A DNA stretch of 64,000 nucleotides from an uncultured Clostridia bacterium (GTDB lineage: Bacteria; Bacillota; Clostridia; Oscillospirales; Ruminococcaceae): NCBI GenBank assembly GCA_944385905.1, contig CALWZA010000007.1, positions 1 to 64,000 of the forward strand, written 5' to 3'. The translations under genes and the position numbers were made by a program. Below, piece by piece: positions 7,147 to 16,677 of the stretch. The notes under the pieces are model-generated. The model saw only the letters and a list, made by a program, of their open reading frames with translations. It was not told where the DNA came from and ran no database searches. Position 1 is the first letter of the stretch, and every line of letters begins with the position of its first letter.

Positions 7147-8601
7147 TTATTTTAAAGAAACCAGCCTTTCTATAAAATCCTCATGTGTAAACTTACACGC
7201 TGTTCTATCATATTCACCGCCGGGCGTGTCCCAAAGTATCGGACAGAGGCCATGCTCAACAGCTGACGTGGCGACGCTTAAAATATAATTTTCAAACTGG
7301 GATCTGGTTTTATTTTTACTAGTAGCTCCATACTCTCCTACAATTACCGGTATTCCCTTGTCTGAATACCATGTTTTCATTTTTTGCATATTGTTGTTAA
7401 GCTCGCTTTTATCCGCAGCTGTCCCCCAAGTTGTCTGCACTTTGCCCCAATCGGCATCCTCTTCAAGTATGGCAAATGTCGCAGGCGAATAATAATGAAC
7501 CGATATAGCCATGCGATTAGCGGGATCATTCGGCATTATGAAAAGCGAATCACAAACAAGTCCGATATCCGTCCAGTATCCTGCAATCAAAAGATGGCGC
7601 TCAGGATTGTTTCCCCCGGAAGCTCTGACTACGTCAACAAACTTCTGGTTTACTGAGTTGAACATTTTATATGCTTCGCTTTTTCCGGATGTTCCTCCGT
7701 ATCTGTTCCACAGGCTGTCAAAGCCGATTTCATTCATTGACTCGAACATAAGCCTATCGCCGTAATCCTTGAACGCGTCGGCAATCTGTTTCCACATATA
7801 GGCATATTTGTTCAGAGTTCCTTCATAGTCTTCAGGCATATCCTCGCCGATCCAACCCTCATGGTGCATGTTCAAAATGCAGTACATTCCGTTATCAAGT
7901 ATCCAGTCAACTACCTGCTTTACTCTATCTATGTACGCGTTGCTGAGCGTTCCGTCCTCTTTCATAAGGTTAGACCAAGTTACAGGAAGCCGCATAACGC
8001 CGAAACCTGCGTCAGCATATCCCTTTATCATTTTTTCAGTAACAACAGGGCTTCCCCATGCGGTTTCATAGGCTCTTGGAGTTCCGTCTCCCCACTGATC
8101 TATCCAGTCTCCGCAGGAATCAAAAGTGTTTCCGAGATTTATGCCTATACCCATGTCATCCACAAGCTCAGCGGTTGATATGTCTCTCATTTCGTCTGAT
8201 GACGATATATTTGAAGACACAGCTGATACTGCTGCAGTTGCAGATGTTGCAGTCGTTTTAGCTGTGGTTGTGGTCGCCTGAGTTGTGGCCGCTGTTGTAG
8301 TAGGCTTTGTTGTCGCAGTTGTCGCCTCAGTTGTTGTAACTGTTGTCGCAGCTGTAGTCTGTTCGGTTGTAGTTACAATCGTGGTTGTTGTCTGCGTCGT
8401 TGTTGTCGCCTCAGTAGTTGTGCTTTGCTCAGCGGTTTGGGACTCAGTCGGAAGTTTTGAAACAGTTGAGATTTCTGTCCGCTCACCGTTTTTATTATCA
8501 TCATTTGATGTGCAGCCGGTCACCATAAACGAAGACGCCAAGGTCAATATACTTGCCAGCAGCGCTACTGACTTTAGAGAAATTTTCTTAAAAGCATTAA
8601 T
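7147..8601 (-). CDS. GH5 family endoglucanase (cellulase), lipoprotein with Thr-rich linker
   Basis: The protein joins a lipoprotein signal (lipobox VTGC), a long Thr/Ala linker and a GH5 catalytic domain that opens with GIGINLGNTFD. Counting from the first TTG (8547), Glu273 in ESMNEIG is the acid/base and Glu405 in VIVGEYG the nucleophile, so it should cut beta-1,4-glucans at the cell surface. The start is unclear. A proper signal (KKISLKSVALLASILTLASS) extends upstream of TTG 8547 to a TAG, with no ATG, GTG or TTG in frame; an ATT at 8601 would fit, and an ATG at 8597 is out of frame by one base. Either a rare start codon or a one-base deletion is implied. The 5' limit given here is the ATT. 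Confidence 0.85.
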   Translation of the reverse strand: MNAFKKISLKSVALLASILTLASSFMVTGCTSNDDNKNGERTEISTVSKLPTESQTAEQSTTTEATTTTQTTTTIVTTTEQTTAATTVTTTEATTATTKPTTTAATTQATTTTAKTTATSATAAVSAVSSNISSSDEMRDISTAELVDDMGIGINLGNTFDSCGDWIDQWGDGTPRAYETAWGSPVVTEKMIKGYADAGFGVMRLPVTWSNLMKEDGTLSNAYIDRVKQVVDWILDNGMYCILNMHHEGWIGEDMPEDYEGTLNKYAYMWKQIADAFKDYGDRLMFESMNEIGFDSLWNRYGGTSGKSEAYKMFNSVNQKFVDVVRASGGNNPERHLLIAGYWTDIGLVCDSLFIMPNDPANRMAISVHYYSPATFAILEEDADWGKVQTTWGTAADKSELNNNMQKMKTWYSDKGIPVIVGEYGATSKNKTRSQFENYILSVATSAVEHGLCPILWDTPGGEYDRTACKFTHEDFIERLVSLK

Positions 8602-8659
8602 TTTCTAACACACTTCTTTCAAGCAGTATATTCATTTTTTACTTTTGGCGCGCTTTAAA

Positions 8660-9010
8660 CTACTCATCTTTAAGCCATAAGTCCCATATTTCAGGGCAAT
8701 AGCCGACTGTCGCCGCCTTGCCGTTACGAACTATGGGGCTTATTAACAATGAAGAATTTTCAATAAGCTTTTCGAGTTTGGCACTATCGCCGGATAAGTA
8801 CCTGATGAGAACAGCGTCTTGCGATTTAGAATTATTATCAATAAGTCTGTCAATTGAGCCGACGCTTTGCAAAACGCTCGTAAGCTCCCCTCTGCTCATT
8901 CCCTTTTGATTTAGGTCGATATACTGATATTTAATTCCTCTTTCCTTAAACCACCGCTCAGCTTTTTTTGAATCAAAGCTTTTTGTTTTTCCGAAAATCT
9001 GTATATTCAT
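8660..9010 (-). CDS. ArsC/Spx-family thioredoxin-fold protein lacking the catalytic Cys
   Basis: This 116-residue protein has the ArsC/Spx fold pattern: IQIFGKTK at the N-terminus, KKAERWFKERGIKYQYIDL, a GELTSVLQSVGSIDRLID middle block, and LLISPIVRNGKAATVGYCPEIW at the end. Family enzymes carry the active Cys just after the first strand (GxxxCxxxRKA); here that segment reads GKTKSFDSKKA, with Ser11 where Cys is expected, so arsenate reduction by the usual route is unlikely. It may be an Spx-like regulator or an orphan scaffold. It is the last gene of an epimerase-dtd-arsC-like unit, 14 bases after dtd. The function is therefore uncertain. Confidence 0.85.
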   Translation of the reverse strand: MNIQIFGKTKSFDSKKAERWFKERGIKYQYIDLNQKGMSRGELTSVLQSVGSIDRLIDNNSKSQDAVLIRYLSGDSAKLEKLIENSSLLISPIVRNGKAATVGYCPEIWDLWLKDE

Positions 9011-9024
9011 AAAGACCTCTTTTA

Positions 9025-9483
9025 TCAGAGAAAAAATTTAACCCCGTTAGTTTCAAGAATCACCGTGAAAGGCCCGTCGTTGACGAGTTCAACTTTCATA
9101 TCTCCGCCGAATTTTCCTGTTTCAACCTTGAAGCTTTTTCGCCGGCAGTAATCGACAAAGTATTCATATAAGCTGTTTGCTTTTTCTGTGCCCGCCGCGT
9201 GAGTAAAGCTTGGACGGTTGCCCTTTCTTGAATCCGCGTAAAGAGTAAACTGGGAAACAACAAGCAAATCGCCGCTGACATCTTTAATTGATAAGTTTGT
9301 CTTTCCGTTTGAATCAGCAAAAATGCGCATATTGATAATCTTCTCAGCTAATTTTTCCGCACACTTTTCATTATCGTCTGTCCCGATACCCAGCAAAACA
9401 AGATAACCTTTATTAATCTGCCCTGTAATAACGCCTTCTACCGCAACAGATGCTTTTGAAACCCGCTGCACTACCGCTCTCAC
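9025..9483 (-). CDS. dtd: D-aminoacyl-tRNA deacylase
   Basis: Dtd hydrolyses D-Tyr-tRNA and other D-aminoacyl-tRNAs as well as mis-acylated Gly-tRNA(Ala), protecting translation. The 152-residue length is standard. The N-terminus MRAVVQRVSKASVAVEG, the SQFTLYAD block and the GNRPSFTHAA motif (active-site region near residues 91-100) identify it, and the C-terminal GPFTVILET (the family's cross-subunit GP motif) is present. The ATG overlaps the last base of the upstream mutarotase gene, showing translational coupling. Confidence 0.96.
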   Translation of the reverse strand: MRAVVQRVSKASVAVEGVITGQINKGYLVLLGIGTDDNEKCAEKLAEKIINMRIFADSNGKTNLSIKDVSGDLLVVSQFTLYADSRKGNRPSFTHAAGTEKANSLYEYFVDYCRRKSFKVETGKFGGDMKVELVNDGPFTVILETNGVKFFL

Positions 9484-10352
9484 TATTTTATCACCACCGA
9501 AAATTCATATATAAACTCGCAGCCGCCATCAAGTGATTCGACATTTTTTCTTTTAGTTAATTCTTCAAGGCCGTCATTTTCGCTCAAATCCACTTCCCGC
9601 AGCATAGGCTGAACACTTATATAATCGTCGCAGTCACTGTTTGGAACAGCGTATATTCCGACAGCACCACTGCCTGTAAACTCAACTGAAGCACTGTGAT
9701 TAGACATATCGCTTACTAAACTTACAGATGTCGAATCGGGGTTGATCAAGTCAATCCGTCCGAAATCAAACAGTCTTCTTGAAAGTCTCAGCCTTCTTTG
9801 AGAGTCAAGCACAGTTCTCTTCACAGACACGGGTATATGCTGAGTAATTGTTTCCTTCTTTTCATACTCAACCGAATAATTAGTAAAAGAAAGACATTTT
9901 TCTAATGGTACTCTAAGTCTCATATCAGCGCCGACGTAAAAATACATCCTATCTCTTCCGGTATTTTTAATTTTGAGTGTGCATATCAGCCTGTTATCTG
10001 AGATTGTATATTTAACATATGACATAAAACTAAACGGATAAAGGGAGTACGCTTCCTTGTCCGATTTAAACAGATATGTTACAGAATTATCATTAAGCTC
10101 TTCCAGTGTGTATTCACGGCTCTTTAAAATATCCGTGTCATATGGAACTGTATACGGCGCGCCGTTTATTTTAAGCTTTAATCCGCCTGTTCCGGATATA
10201 AACGGAAACATAAATGTGGAACTGCGAAAACTACTATCTTCGGGCTGCCACAAATACTCCACAGATGAATCTCTTGATAATATTGAGCACAGCAAAGCGC
10301 CTTTGCTGTCTGACACGACAGTTAACATGTCGTTTTTTAATGTTGTCTGCAT
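9483..10352 (-). CDS. Aldose 1-epimerase (galactose mutarotase)-like protein
   Basis: This 289-residue beta-sandwich protein resembles the LacX-type aldose 1-epimerase family, which interconverts alpha and beta anomers of sugars or binds phosphosugars. Visible features are the N-terminal strand pair ending VEYLWQ (the usual EYLWQ motif, near residue 35), an FPFISGT block in place of the classical NR-containing motif, and a C-terminal SVQPML. The catalytic His/Glu pair is not clear by eye, so enzyme activity is uncertain. It is the first gene of a unit with dtd and the ArsC-like gene. Its promoter is at 10386-10414. Confidence 0.8.
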   Translation of the reverse strand: MQTTLKNDMLTVVSDSKGALLCSILSRDSSVEYLWQPEDSSFRSSTFMFPFISGTGGLKLKINGAPYTVPYDTDILKSREYTLEELNDNSVTYLFKSDKEAYSLYPFSFMSYVKYTISDNRLICTLKIKNTGRDRMYFYVGADMRLRVPLEKCLSFTNYSVEYEKKETITQHIPVSVKRTVLDSQRRLRLSRRLFDFGRIDLINPDSTSVSLVSDMSNHSASVEFTGSGAVGIYAVPNSDCDDYISVQPMLREVDLSENDGLEELTKRKNVESLDGGCEFIYEFSVVIK

Positions 10353-10385
10353 ATAATCTGTCCTTTCGGTACATTTATTAATATT

Positions 10386-10414
10386 ATGATAACATGTTAT
10401 GCATAAAATTTCAA
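10386..10414 (-). promoter_or_regulatory. Promoter of the epimerase-dtd operon, with palindrome
   Basis: On the minus strand TTGAAA (10414-10409) and TATCAT (10391-10386) are 17 bases apart. The 12-bp perfect palindrome ATAACATGTTAT (10389-10400) overlaps the -10 box and could be an operator; no regulator is assigned. Confidence 0.5.
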
Positions 10415-10439
10415 TATATCTTTTTCTGAATTTTTTTAA

Positions 10440-11933
<1,494 letters not shown>

Positions 11934-11963
11934 TCTTATTTGAAGAATATAATTTTTGAAATC

Positions 11964-12008
11964 AACAGGCAGCTACAGGTTAAATTTAACCCGTAACTGC
12001 CTGTTATT
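11964..12008. terminator. Bidirectional terminator after gdhA
   Basis: A long, nearly continuous stem pairs 11964-11972 with 11997-12005 (9 bp perfect) and has an inner perfect 14-base palindrome at 11978-11991. It lies between gdhA and the convergent small gene. Confidence 0.75.
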
Positions 12009-12207
12009 ATCCTGTTACCTTTTCAATTGCGTTGCTACAACTAAAAAGTTTATTTCTGCACCCCTTACGAATATAGTCGCACCTTTCTTTACTCAAACAT
12101 TCACCGCAAACCAACTCCCCTGTTGAATATGCTCTCTCAAGAACAATGTTGCATCCAAGCTCTGAACAGTACAGCAGTACTTTTGTTTTACATTCTCTCA
12201 TGTCCAT
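12007..12207 (-). CDS. 66-residue cysteine-rich hypothetical protein
   Basis: This small protein, starting MDMRECKTKVLLYCSELG, has eight cysteines in 66 residues, with pairs such as CGEC and scattered CNIV, CDYI, CRNK and CSNA. The CxxC pair suggests a metal-binding or disulfide fold. It has no signal peptide or membrane segment. GGAGG lies 8 bases upstream of the ATG, and a TATAAT is present about 40 bases further up. The function is not recognised. Confidence 0.65.
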   Translation of the reverse strand: MDMRECKTKVLLYCSELGCNIVLERAYSTGELVCGECLSKERCDYIRKGCRNKLFSCSNAIEKVTG

Positions 12208-12421
12208 ATTTGCCCTCCTTAATATACTATTATCGTTCTTTATTATATGCTAAGCACGCTTGTTTATATTATCTGCTTGATTTTATCTTGATATTATTTA
12301 ATAAATAAACTTTATTCATTGTATTTATTGATTTTATATAAATAAATATAATTTAATCTAAACATTTTAAACAATTATGTATTATTGGCGCTATTGTTTA
12401 TTAAAAAAGTATTATAGTTCA

Positions 12422-12450
12422 TTGAAATTCAAACCAAAATATTATATTAT
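12422..12450 (+). promoter_or_regulatory. Promoter of the CBM9-like surface protein
   Basis: TTGAAA (12422-12427) and TATTAT (12445-12450) are separated by 17 bases in very AT-rich DNA, about 37 bases upstream of the start codon. Confidence 0.6.
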
Positions 12451-12486
12451 ATTCCTAAATTAAATCAATGAAAGGTGGATATTTAT

Positions 12487-13218
12487 ATGAAAAAATTGTT
12501 ATCTCTTGCAGCCGCAGCTGTATTATTAACCGCTGTTACTGCCACTTCTGCTTTTGCAGCTGCCGACACAGTTTTTTACGCCGCTAAAGGAACAGCTACA
12601 ATAGATGGTGTTAAAGACGCTGCTTATGACGCTGCTACAGCTATCAACCTGAACACAACCGATGACCTTGCAACTGATGACGGTACTGAAGGCGTCGCCT
12701 ACATTATTGCAGACGACACAAATATTTATGTATTTGTCAGTGTTACGGATTCGGCTGTTGATTCAACATCTGCGACTACATACGAAAGAGATTCTCTTGA
12801 GGTCTTTACAACTATGGACGGAACAACCATTGAGCAGTCCAGAATTTTCGCGGAGGGTGACGCTCATGAGCTAAAAGACGGCTTGGAAGCTGTTTCAGTT
12901 AAAACCGACGCGGGATATGACGTTGAAGTAAAAGTTCCTCTTGCCAACACAAACGTTTCTGACGGTAAACTTGCTTTCTGTCTCCAGCTGAATGCTGCTT
13001 CTGAAGGAAAGAGAAACATGACTGTTCACGCTGAGGGAAACTCAGACGGATACACAGCATGGACTAACGCGGAGTCATATTTCACTCTTTCTCTTGACGG
13101 AAGCGATGTAACCGTTGATAACGCCGGAACAGCTCCGGAAACAGGTGCTTCAGCAGCATTGGCTCTTGCTGTTGTTTCAGCTGCCGGTGCAGTTATTGTT
13201 GCCTCAAAGAAAAAATAG
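12487..13218 (+). CDS. Cell-surface protein with CBM9-like domain and LPXTG-like tail
   Basis: The 243-residue product has a signal peptide (MKKLLSLAAAAVLLTAVTATS, cleavage AFA near residue 24) and a single beta-sandwich domain resembling family 9 carbohydrate-binding modules or DOMON folds. Typical CBM9 marks are GTATIDGVKDAAYDAA near the start, a strand with DDTNIYVFVSVTD, and RDSLEVFTTMDG. The C-terminus reads APETG followed by a hydrophobic helix and KKK (216-243), a sortase-type wall anchor. It therefore probably displays a glycan-binding module on the surface. The ATG at 12487 is preferred to the in-frame GTG at 12475, which sits within the AAAGGTGG ribosome site. No catalytic domain is present. 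Confidence 0.8.
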   Translation: MKKLLSLAAAAVLLTAVTATSAFAAADTVFYAAKGTATIDGVKDAAYDAATAINLNTTDDLATDDGTEGVAYIIADDTNIYVFVSVTDSAVDSTSATTYERDSLEVFTTMDGTTIEQSRIFAEGDAHELKDGLEAVSVKTDAGYDVEVKVPLANTNVSDGKLAFCLQLNAASEGKRNMTVHAEGNSDGYTAWTNAESYFTLSLDGSDVTVDNAGTAPETGASAALALAVVSAAGAVIVASKKK

Positions 13219-13231
13219 TTTTTCCTAATCT

Positions 13232-13265
13232 TAAAATGGCATCGGATATATCCGATGCCATTTTA
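13232..13265 (+). terminator. Terminator of the CBM9-like gene
   Basis: A perfect 34-base palindrome (17 bp arms 13232-13248 and 13249-13265) begins with TAAAATGG and ends CCATTTTA, giving a strong hairpin with T-rich flank. Confidence 0.8.
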
Positions 13266-13270
13266 GCGTG

Positions 13271-13313
13271 TCAAAAAATGTCACCTAAAGCTTTGCTTTA
13301 GGTGGCTTTTTTG
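13271..13313 (+). terminator. Second strong hairpin with T6 tract
   Basis: Arms 13282-13291 and 13295-13304 form a 10-bp perfect stem with a 3-base loop, extended by TCAAAAAA and TTTTTTGA flanks. It lies immediately before the transposase remnant and may have belonged to the element end. Confidence 0.7.
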
Positions 13314-13339
13314 ATAAAAAAATATAATAGAACCATAAA

Positions 13340-13458
13340 GGACGGTGGAGATGGGAAGAATGATTTAAAAGAGTCATGATATGCGAGAAGAAATAAAGAT
13401 AGTAGACATAGAAAGTCTGATGCCAAAGGAACATTTGCTGAGAAAACAAACAGTGTAA
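13340..13458 (+). pseudogene. Remnant of an IS1182-type transposase gene (5' end only)
   Basis: A GGTGGAG-preceded ATG at about 13351 starts a 5-codon frame that breaks, and an overlapping frame at 13381-13458 reads MREEIKIVDIESLMPKEHLL followed by RKQTV and a stop. The VDIESLxPKxHLLRK pattern is the N-terminal signature of IS1182-family transposases. Everything after the first ~25 codons is missing, so this is a decayed fragment. The junction at about 13455 meets the 3' region of the DHHW gene. Confidence 0.65.
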
Positions 13459-13477
13459 TACTCTATGCTAATTTTAA

Positions 13478-14629
13478 TTATTCTCCCGCTGCTCCTTTGA
13501 CATATCCGAGTTTTTTAATATTGGTATCTTCAGAAAAGCTTTGAGCGTTGTAAAGCACTAACACCTTGTCATATTCGGAAATATCGACTACCAGTTCGGG
13601 ATTCATCATATATCTTAAATCTATCATCGTTACTTTTGAAAAGTGCTGCGTCATAAAGGGAACAAAGCAATGCGCATATGAATCCTTGATAACCAGCAGC
13701 TTTTCACCCTGGTTATCGGAATTCACTGTAACCATAGGAGTGTTTGATCCGAGAAATGATGAATACTTATCTTTCTTTGAAAGAAACTCTCTGAAATACA
13801 TACTATTGTATTCTTTTTCTTCACGTCCGTCATTGACAATTACCGACGTGACCTGAGAACCGTCTTTGTACATATAGTAATCAATGACATCGGGTGTAAT
13901 TCCATTATACAGCACTTTGGAGTAAAATGTTCCCAAAAAGTCACTGCTAGCATGCTCAACATCAAATTTTTCAAGCGGAATAGGGGTAATGCCCATTGCA
14001 TTAGCTATTGACTTATAAGCATATCCCGCTCCGAGAGTCGTCCAATGATGATCGGTGCGGTAATATACATACTCGTCTCTTACCGAAAACAATGTTTTAT
14101 ATAAATCAACCTTAGTTATTTCCTCGGAAAGATTATTGTATATATAATCTATATACGCCTTTTGATCTTCCATTGAAGAATTTTTAGGAAGCTCATCGCT
14201 GTAAATGCACGCTGATGTAGGAGCTACCGCTACATATACCGGCTTGCCTATAACTTGAGCAAAATGGTTTATACCGTTAATACTTTTATCTGTTTCCGTA
14301 TAATCCGGTGTTTCAAACTTTTGAACCAGTCTGTCATCAAGGAAATAAATCCCCTTAAGTTCTTTTTTTCCCTGAGCAAGCTCAAGCCTGGTTTTAAGTG
14401 CTATCCAGTCCTCTCTGAAAACAAAGTGGTCAGAAACATATGAGTCTATGCCTGTCATAAAGTCGGTCGAAATTACGCTGTCAAAACTGAATTTAGGAAA
14501 AGTCGCCAAAACCTTGTTCTCAGCTTCCGAAAACGTCTCTTTTGGTAATATCACCGTCAATATCGGTAAAATAAATATAAAAGCAAAGAACACTATTATT
14601 GATAATGTCTGTGAAACTTTTTTGCTCAT
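13478..14629 (-). CDS. DHHW-family protein (AlgJ/AlgX-like SGNH hydrolase relative)
   Basis: This 383-residue protein has an N-terminal membrane anchor (residues 8-30, rich in I/F/L with ILPILTVILP), then an extracytoplasmic domain with the defining RTDHHWTTLGAGYAY motif near residues 191-205 and a C-terminal SYAHCFVPFMTQHFSKV segment. DHHW proteins pair with MBOAT acyltransferases and are thought to pass acetyl groups from membrane to an exported polysaccharide. The MBOAT partner is 12 bases upstream in the same direction, which supports this role. The acetylated polymer (wall polysaccharide, teichoic acid or capsule) is unknown. It is the last gene of the alaS-headed run. Confidence 0.9.
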   Translation of the reverse strand: MSKKVSQTLSIIVFFAFIFILPILTVILPKETFSEAENKVLATFPKFSFDSVISTDFMTGIDSYVSDHFVFREDWIALKTRLELAQGKKELKGIYFLDDRLVQKFETPDYTETDKSINGINHFAQVIGKPVYVAVAPTSACIYSDELPKNSSMEDQKAYIDYIYNNLSEEITKVDLYKTLFSVRDEYVYYRTDHHWTTLGAGYAYKSIANAMGITPIPLEKFDVEHASSDFLGTFYSKVLYNGITPDVIDYYMYKDGSQVTSVIVNDGREEKEYNSMYFREFLSKKDKYSSFLGSNTPMVTVNSDNQGEKLLVIKDSYAHCFVPFMTQHFSKVTMIDLRYMMNPELVVDISEYDKVLVLYNAQSFSEDTNIKKLGYVKGAAGE

Positions 14630-14641
14630 CTGTGCGCCTCC

Positions 14642-16045
14642 TTAAAATCTGAAATACATAAACGGGTTATATGTGGCGTCAACAAGATACGCAGTACACA
14701 TCACCATTATCAAAAGCTGAACAACCGGAGCTGATACTGATACAATATCAAATTTCTTTGATTTAAGTCTCTCGCAAATTTTCTTTGTCACATCGGTTGA
14801 ACCAAATATACATATAACAAATATTACGGCATAGCTTGCGAGCAGATACCACGAGGTTGAATCGGCAAAAGCTCCCGCTCCACCAAACATAGCTTTAAAA
14901 TATCTTCCTGAAGCAGGAAGCGTATCAATATCGAACAGCACCCAGCCGAAAACCACAAGTATAAACGTATACGCCGTTGACAGAAATGACGGCAGCTTTT
15001 GAAGTATTTTTCCGAGGAAAAGTCTCTCTAATATTATCAATACACCGAAATAAAGTCCCCAAAGTATAAAATTCCAGCTTGCGCCGTGCCACAAACCTGT
15101 AAGGAACCACACGATTATCAAGTTGCGCAGTGTCTTCGCCATGCCATGACGGTTTCCTCCGAGCGGAATATATACATATGAACGGAACCAGCTTCCTAGG
15201 GTTATATGCCATCTGCGCCAAAATTCGCTTATGCTTTTTGAAATATACGGATAATTAAAGTTGTTCGGGAAATTAAACCCAAGCATTTTTCCTAGTCCGA
15301 CAGCCATATCAGAATATCCGGAAAAATCGTAATATATCTGGAACGTAAAGGCAAGTATTCCGAGCCATGCGGTAAGCGCCGGAATTGAAGCGTAATCCAT
15401 CGCTTTTACCTGAGTCCACAAGAGTCCTATATTGTTTGCAAGCAAAACTTTTTTTCCAAGCCCCTTGACAAAAAACGCTACTCCCTCGGCAAGCATCGGC
15501 TTTGTAATTTTCCTGTCATCAATTTCCTTTGCAACGTCCTCATACCGAACGATAGGTCCGGCGACAATCTGCGGGAACATAGACACATAAGCGGTAAAGC
15601 TGAAAACGTTTTTCTGAACCTTTATGTTGCGAAGATACAGGTCGATAGTATACGACATGCTTTGGAAAGTATAGAATGAAATTCCTATCGGCAGAGGAAG
15701 CTGGGGATCGTATATGTTTGTGCCGAAGATTGCGTTAATATTCGTAATAATAAATGAACTGTATTTGAAAATGCTCAGCATTCCTATGTTCAATATTACA
15801 GACATAAGCAGACACAAAGTTCGTATTTTGGGCTTGCTGTCAAACTTATGCATAAACATTCCCGCTGTATAGTCAACAAGAGTGGAAAACAGCATTATAA
15901 CTACATAAACCGGTTCGCCCCAAGCGTAGAATATCAGTCCTGATATCAAAAGAATAATATTTTTAATTGTCTTTGTGCCTATGAAGTACAATATAAGCAC
16001 TATTGTAAGATAGAAAAAAAGAAATGTCAGACTTGAAAACACCAT
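14642..16045 (-). CDS. MBOAT-family O-acyltransferase (AlgI/DltB-like)
   Basis: This 467-residue protein has about ten membrane helices and the MBOAT core: SFYTFQSMSYTIDLYLR, PQIVAGPIVRY near residue 155, SEFWRRWHITLGSWFRSYVYIPLGG, and the catalytic His in LTGLWHGASWNFILWG near residue 320. It probably moves an acyl (usually acetyl) group across the membrane onto a surface polysaccharide, with the DHHW protein encoded next as its outside partner. The two genes are 12 bases apart, and the gap to the upstream Toprim gene is 11 bases. The polymer substrate cannot be inferred because no glycan biosynthesis gene lies beside it. Confidence 0.93.
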   Translation of the reverse strand: MVFSSLTFLFFYLTIVLILYFIGTKTIKNIILLISGLIFYAWGEPVYVVIMLFSTLVDYTAGMFMHKFDSKPKIRTLCLLMSVILNIGMLSIFKYSSFIITNINAIFGTNIYDPQLPLPIGISFYTFQSMSYTIDLYLRNIKVQKNVFSFTAYVSMFPQIVAGPIVRYEDVAKEIDDRKITKPMLAEGVAFFVKGLGKKVLLANNIGLLWTQVKAMDYASIPALTAWLGILAFTFQIYYDFSGYSDMAVGLGKMLGFNFPNNFNYPYISKSISEFWRRWHITLGSWFRSYVYIPLGGNRHGMAKTLRNLIIVWFLTGLWHGASWNFILWGLYFGVLIILERLFLGKILQKLPSFLSTAYTFILVVFGWVLFDIDTLPASGRYFKAMFGGAGAFADSTSWYLLASYAVIFVICIFGSTDVTKKICERLKSKKFDIVSVSAPVVQLLIMVMCTAYLVDATYNPFMYFRF

Positions 16046-16056
16046 AGATTTTTACC

Positions 16057-16656
16057 TCATTGTTTTTTTAATTTACCCACGGTTTCTTTATACTCCTCAC
16101 GGGTCACTGCGGAGTTTAATAAATCAAGCATTGCGCCTGTTGACATGAGCTCGGGAAACTCAAACTGTTTAAGCAGCTGTCTGCGCATTTTTGTACTTTC
16201 TGGTTTTCCCATCAGACCGTCTTCGTAAAGATCAGCCCTTGTTATAGGGTCTTTGTTTTCTTTATGTTCCCCTCCCTCAATTCCTGCTTTTTCGAAGGCT
16301 TTAATCAGCGTCTGAGTATCGACTCCCTCAACGCCGAGCTTGCCTTCCTTTGACGGCTTGCTCTTTCGCCGTTCCTTGCCAAAAATATCGGGAATATAAA
16401 CATTGATTATCTTATCTTTGCTTTCATTTCCGACTATGTTCTTTAAATAGCCGCGAATTTGAAAGCCGGCGCTGTCGCTGTCGGTCAGAATTATTATGCC
16501 CGTTGTTTTCGCATAATGCCTGATGAGCGCGCACTTTTCTTTGTCTTTATAAATTCTGAAGCCGTCTGTCGCTATTATTACTCCGTCAATTATGCTGGAC
16601 AGCTTGATTTTATCATATCTTCCCTCAACTATTACCGCCTGTCTGACATATATCAA
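16057..16656 (-). CDS. Toprim-domain protein, RNase M5-like (DUF4093 type)
   Basis: The roughly 199-residue product begins with a Toprim domain: VRQAVIVEGRYDKIKL holds the catalytic Glu, and IIILTDSDSAGFQIRGYLK holds the DxD pair. The C-terminal half (VEGVDTQTLIKAFEKAGI) matches the DUF4093 extension seen in clostridial RNase M5-like proteins, which mature 5S rRNA. No ATG is available; of several TTG codons, the one at 16656 is favoured because AAAGGG lies 9 bases upstream, while the first (16665) touches the ribosome site. It is within the alaS-to-DHHW run, 21 bases after holA. Confidence 0.85.
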   Translation of the reverse strand: MIYVRQAVIVEGRYDKIKLSSIIDGVIIATDGFRIYKDKEKCALIRHYAKTTGIIILTDSDSAGFQIRGYLKNIVGNESKDKIINVYIPDIFGKERRKSKPSKEGKLGVEGVDTQTLIKAFEKAGIEGGEHKENKDPITRADLYEDGLMGKPESTKMRRQLLKQFEFPELMSTGAMLDLLNSAVTREEYKETVGKLKKQ

Positions 16657-16677
16657 CAGCAACAACCCTTTCCGTTT

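Noticed and set aside
8255-8430. Repeat-like stretch of short TTG/GTT units
   Set aside because: It looks like a tandem repeat but simply encodes the Thr/Ala linker; the units are irregular and no CRISPR spacing is seen.
8285-8608. Plus-strand 107-codon frame made almost entirely of Val and Ala
   Set aside because: It is the reverse reading of the Thr-rich linker of the GH5 enzyme (ACN codons read back as GTN), so it is an artefact of low complexity.
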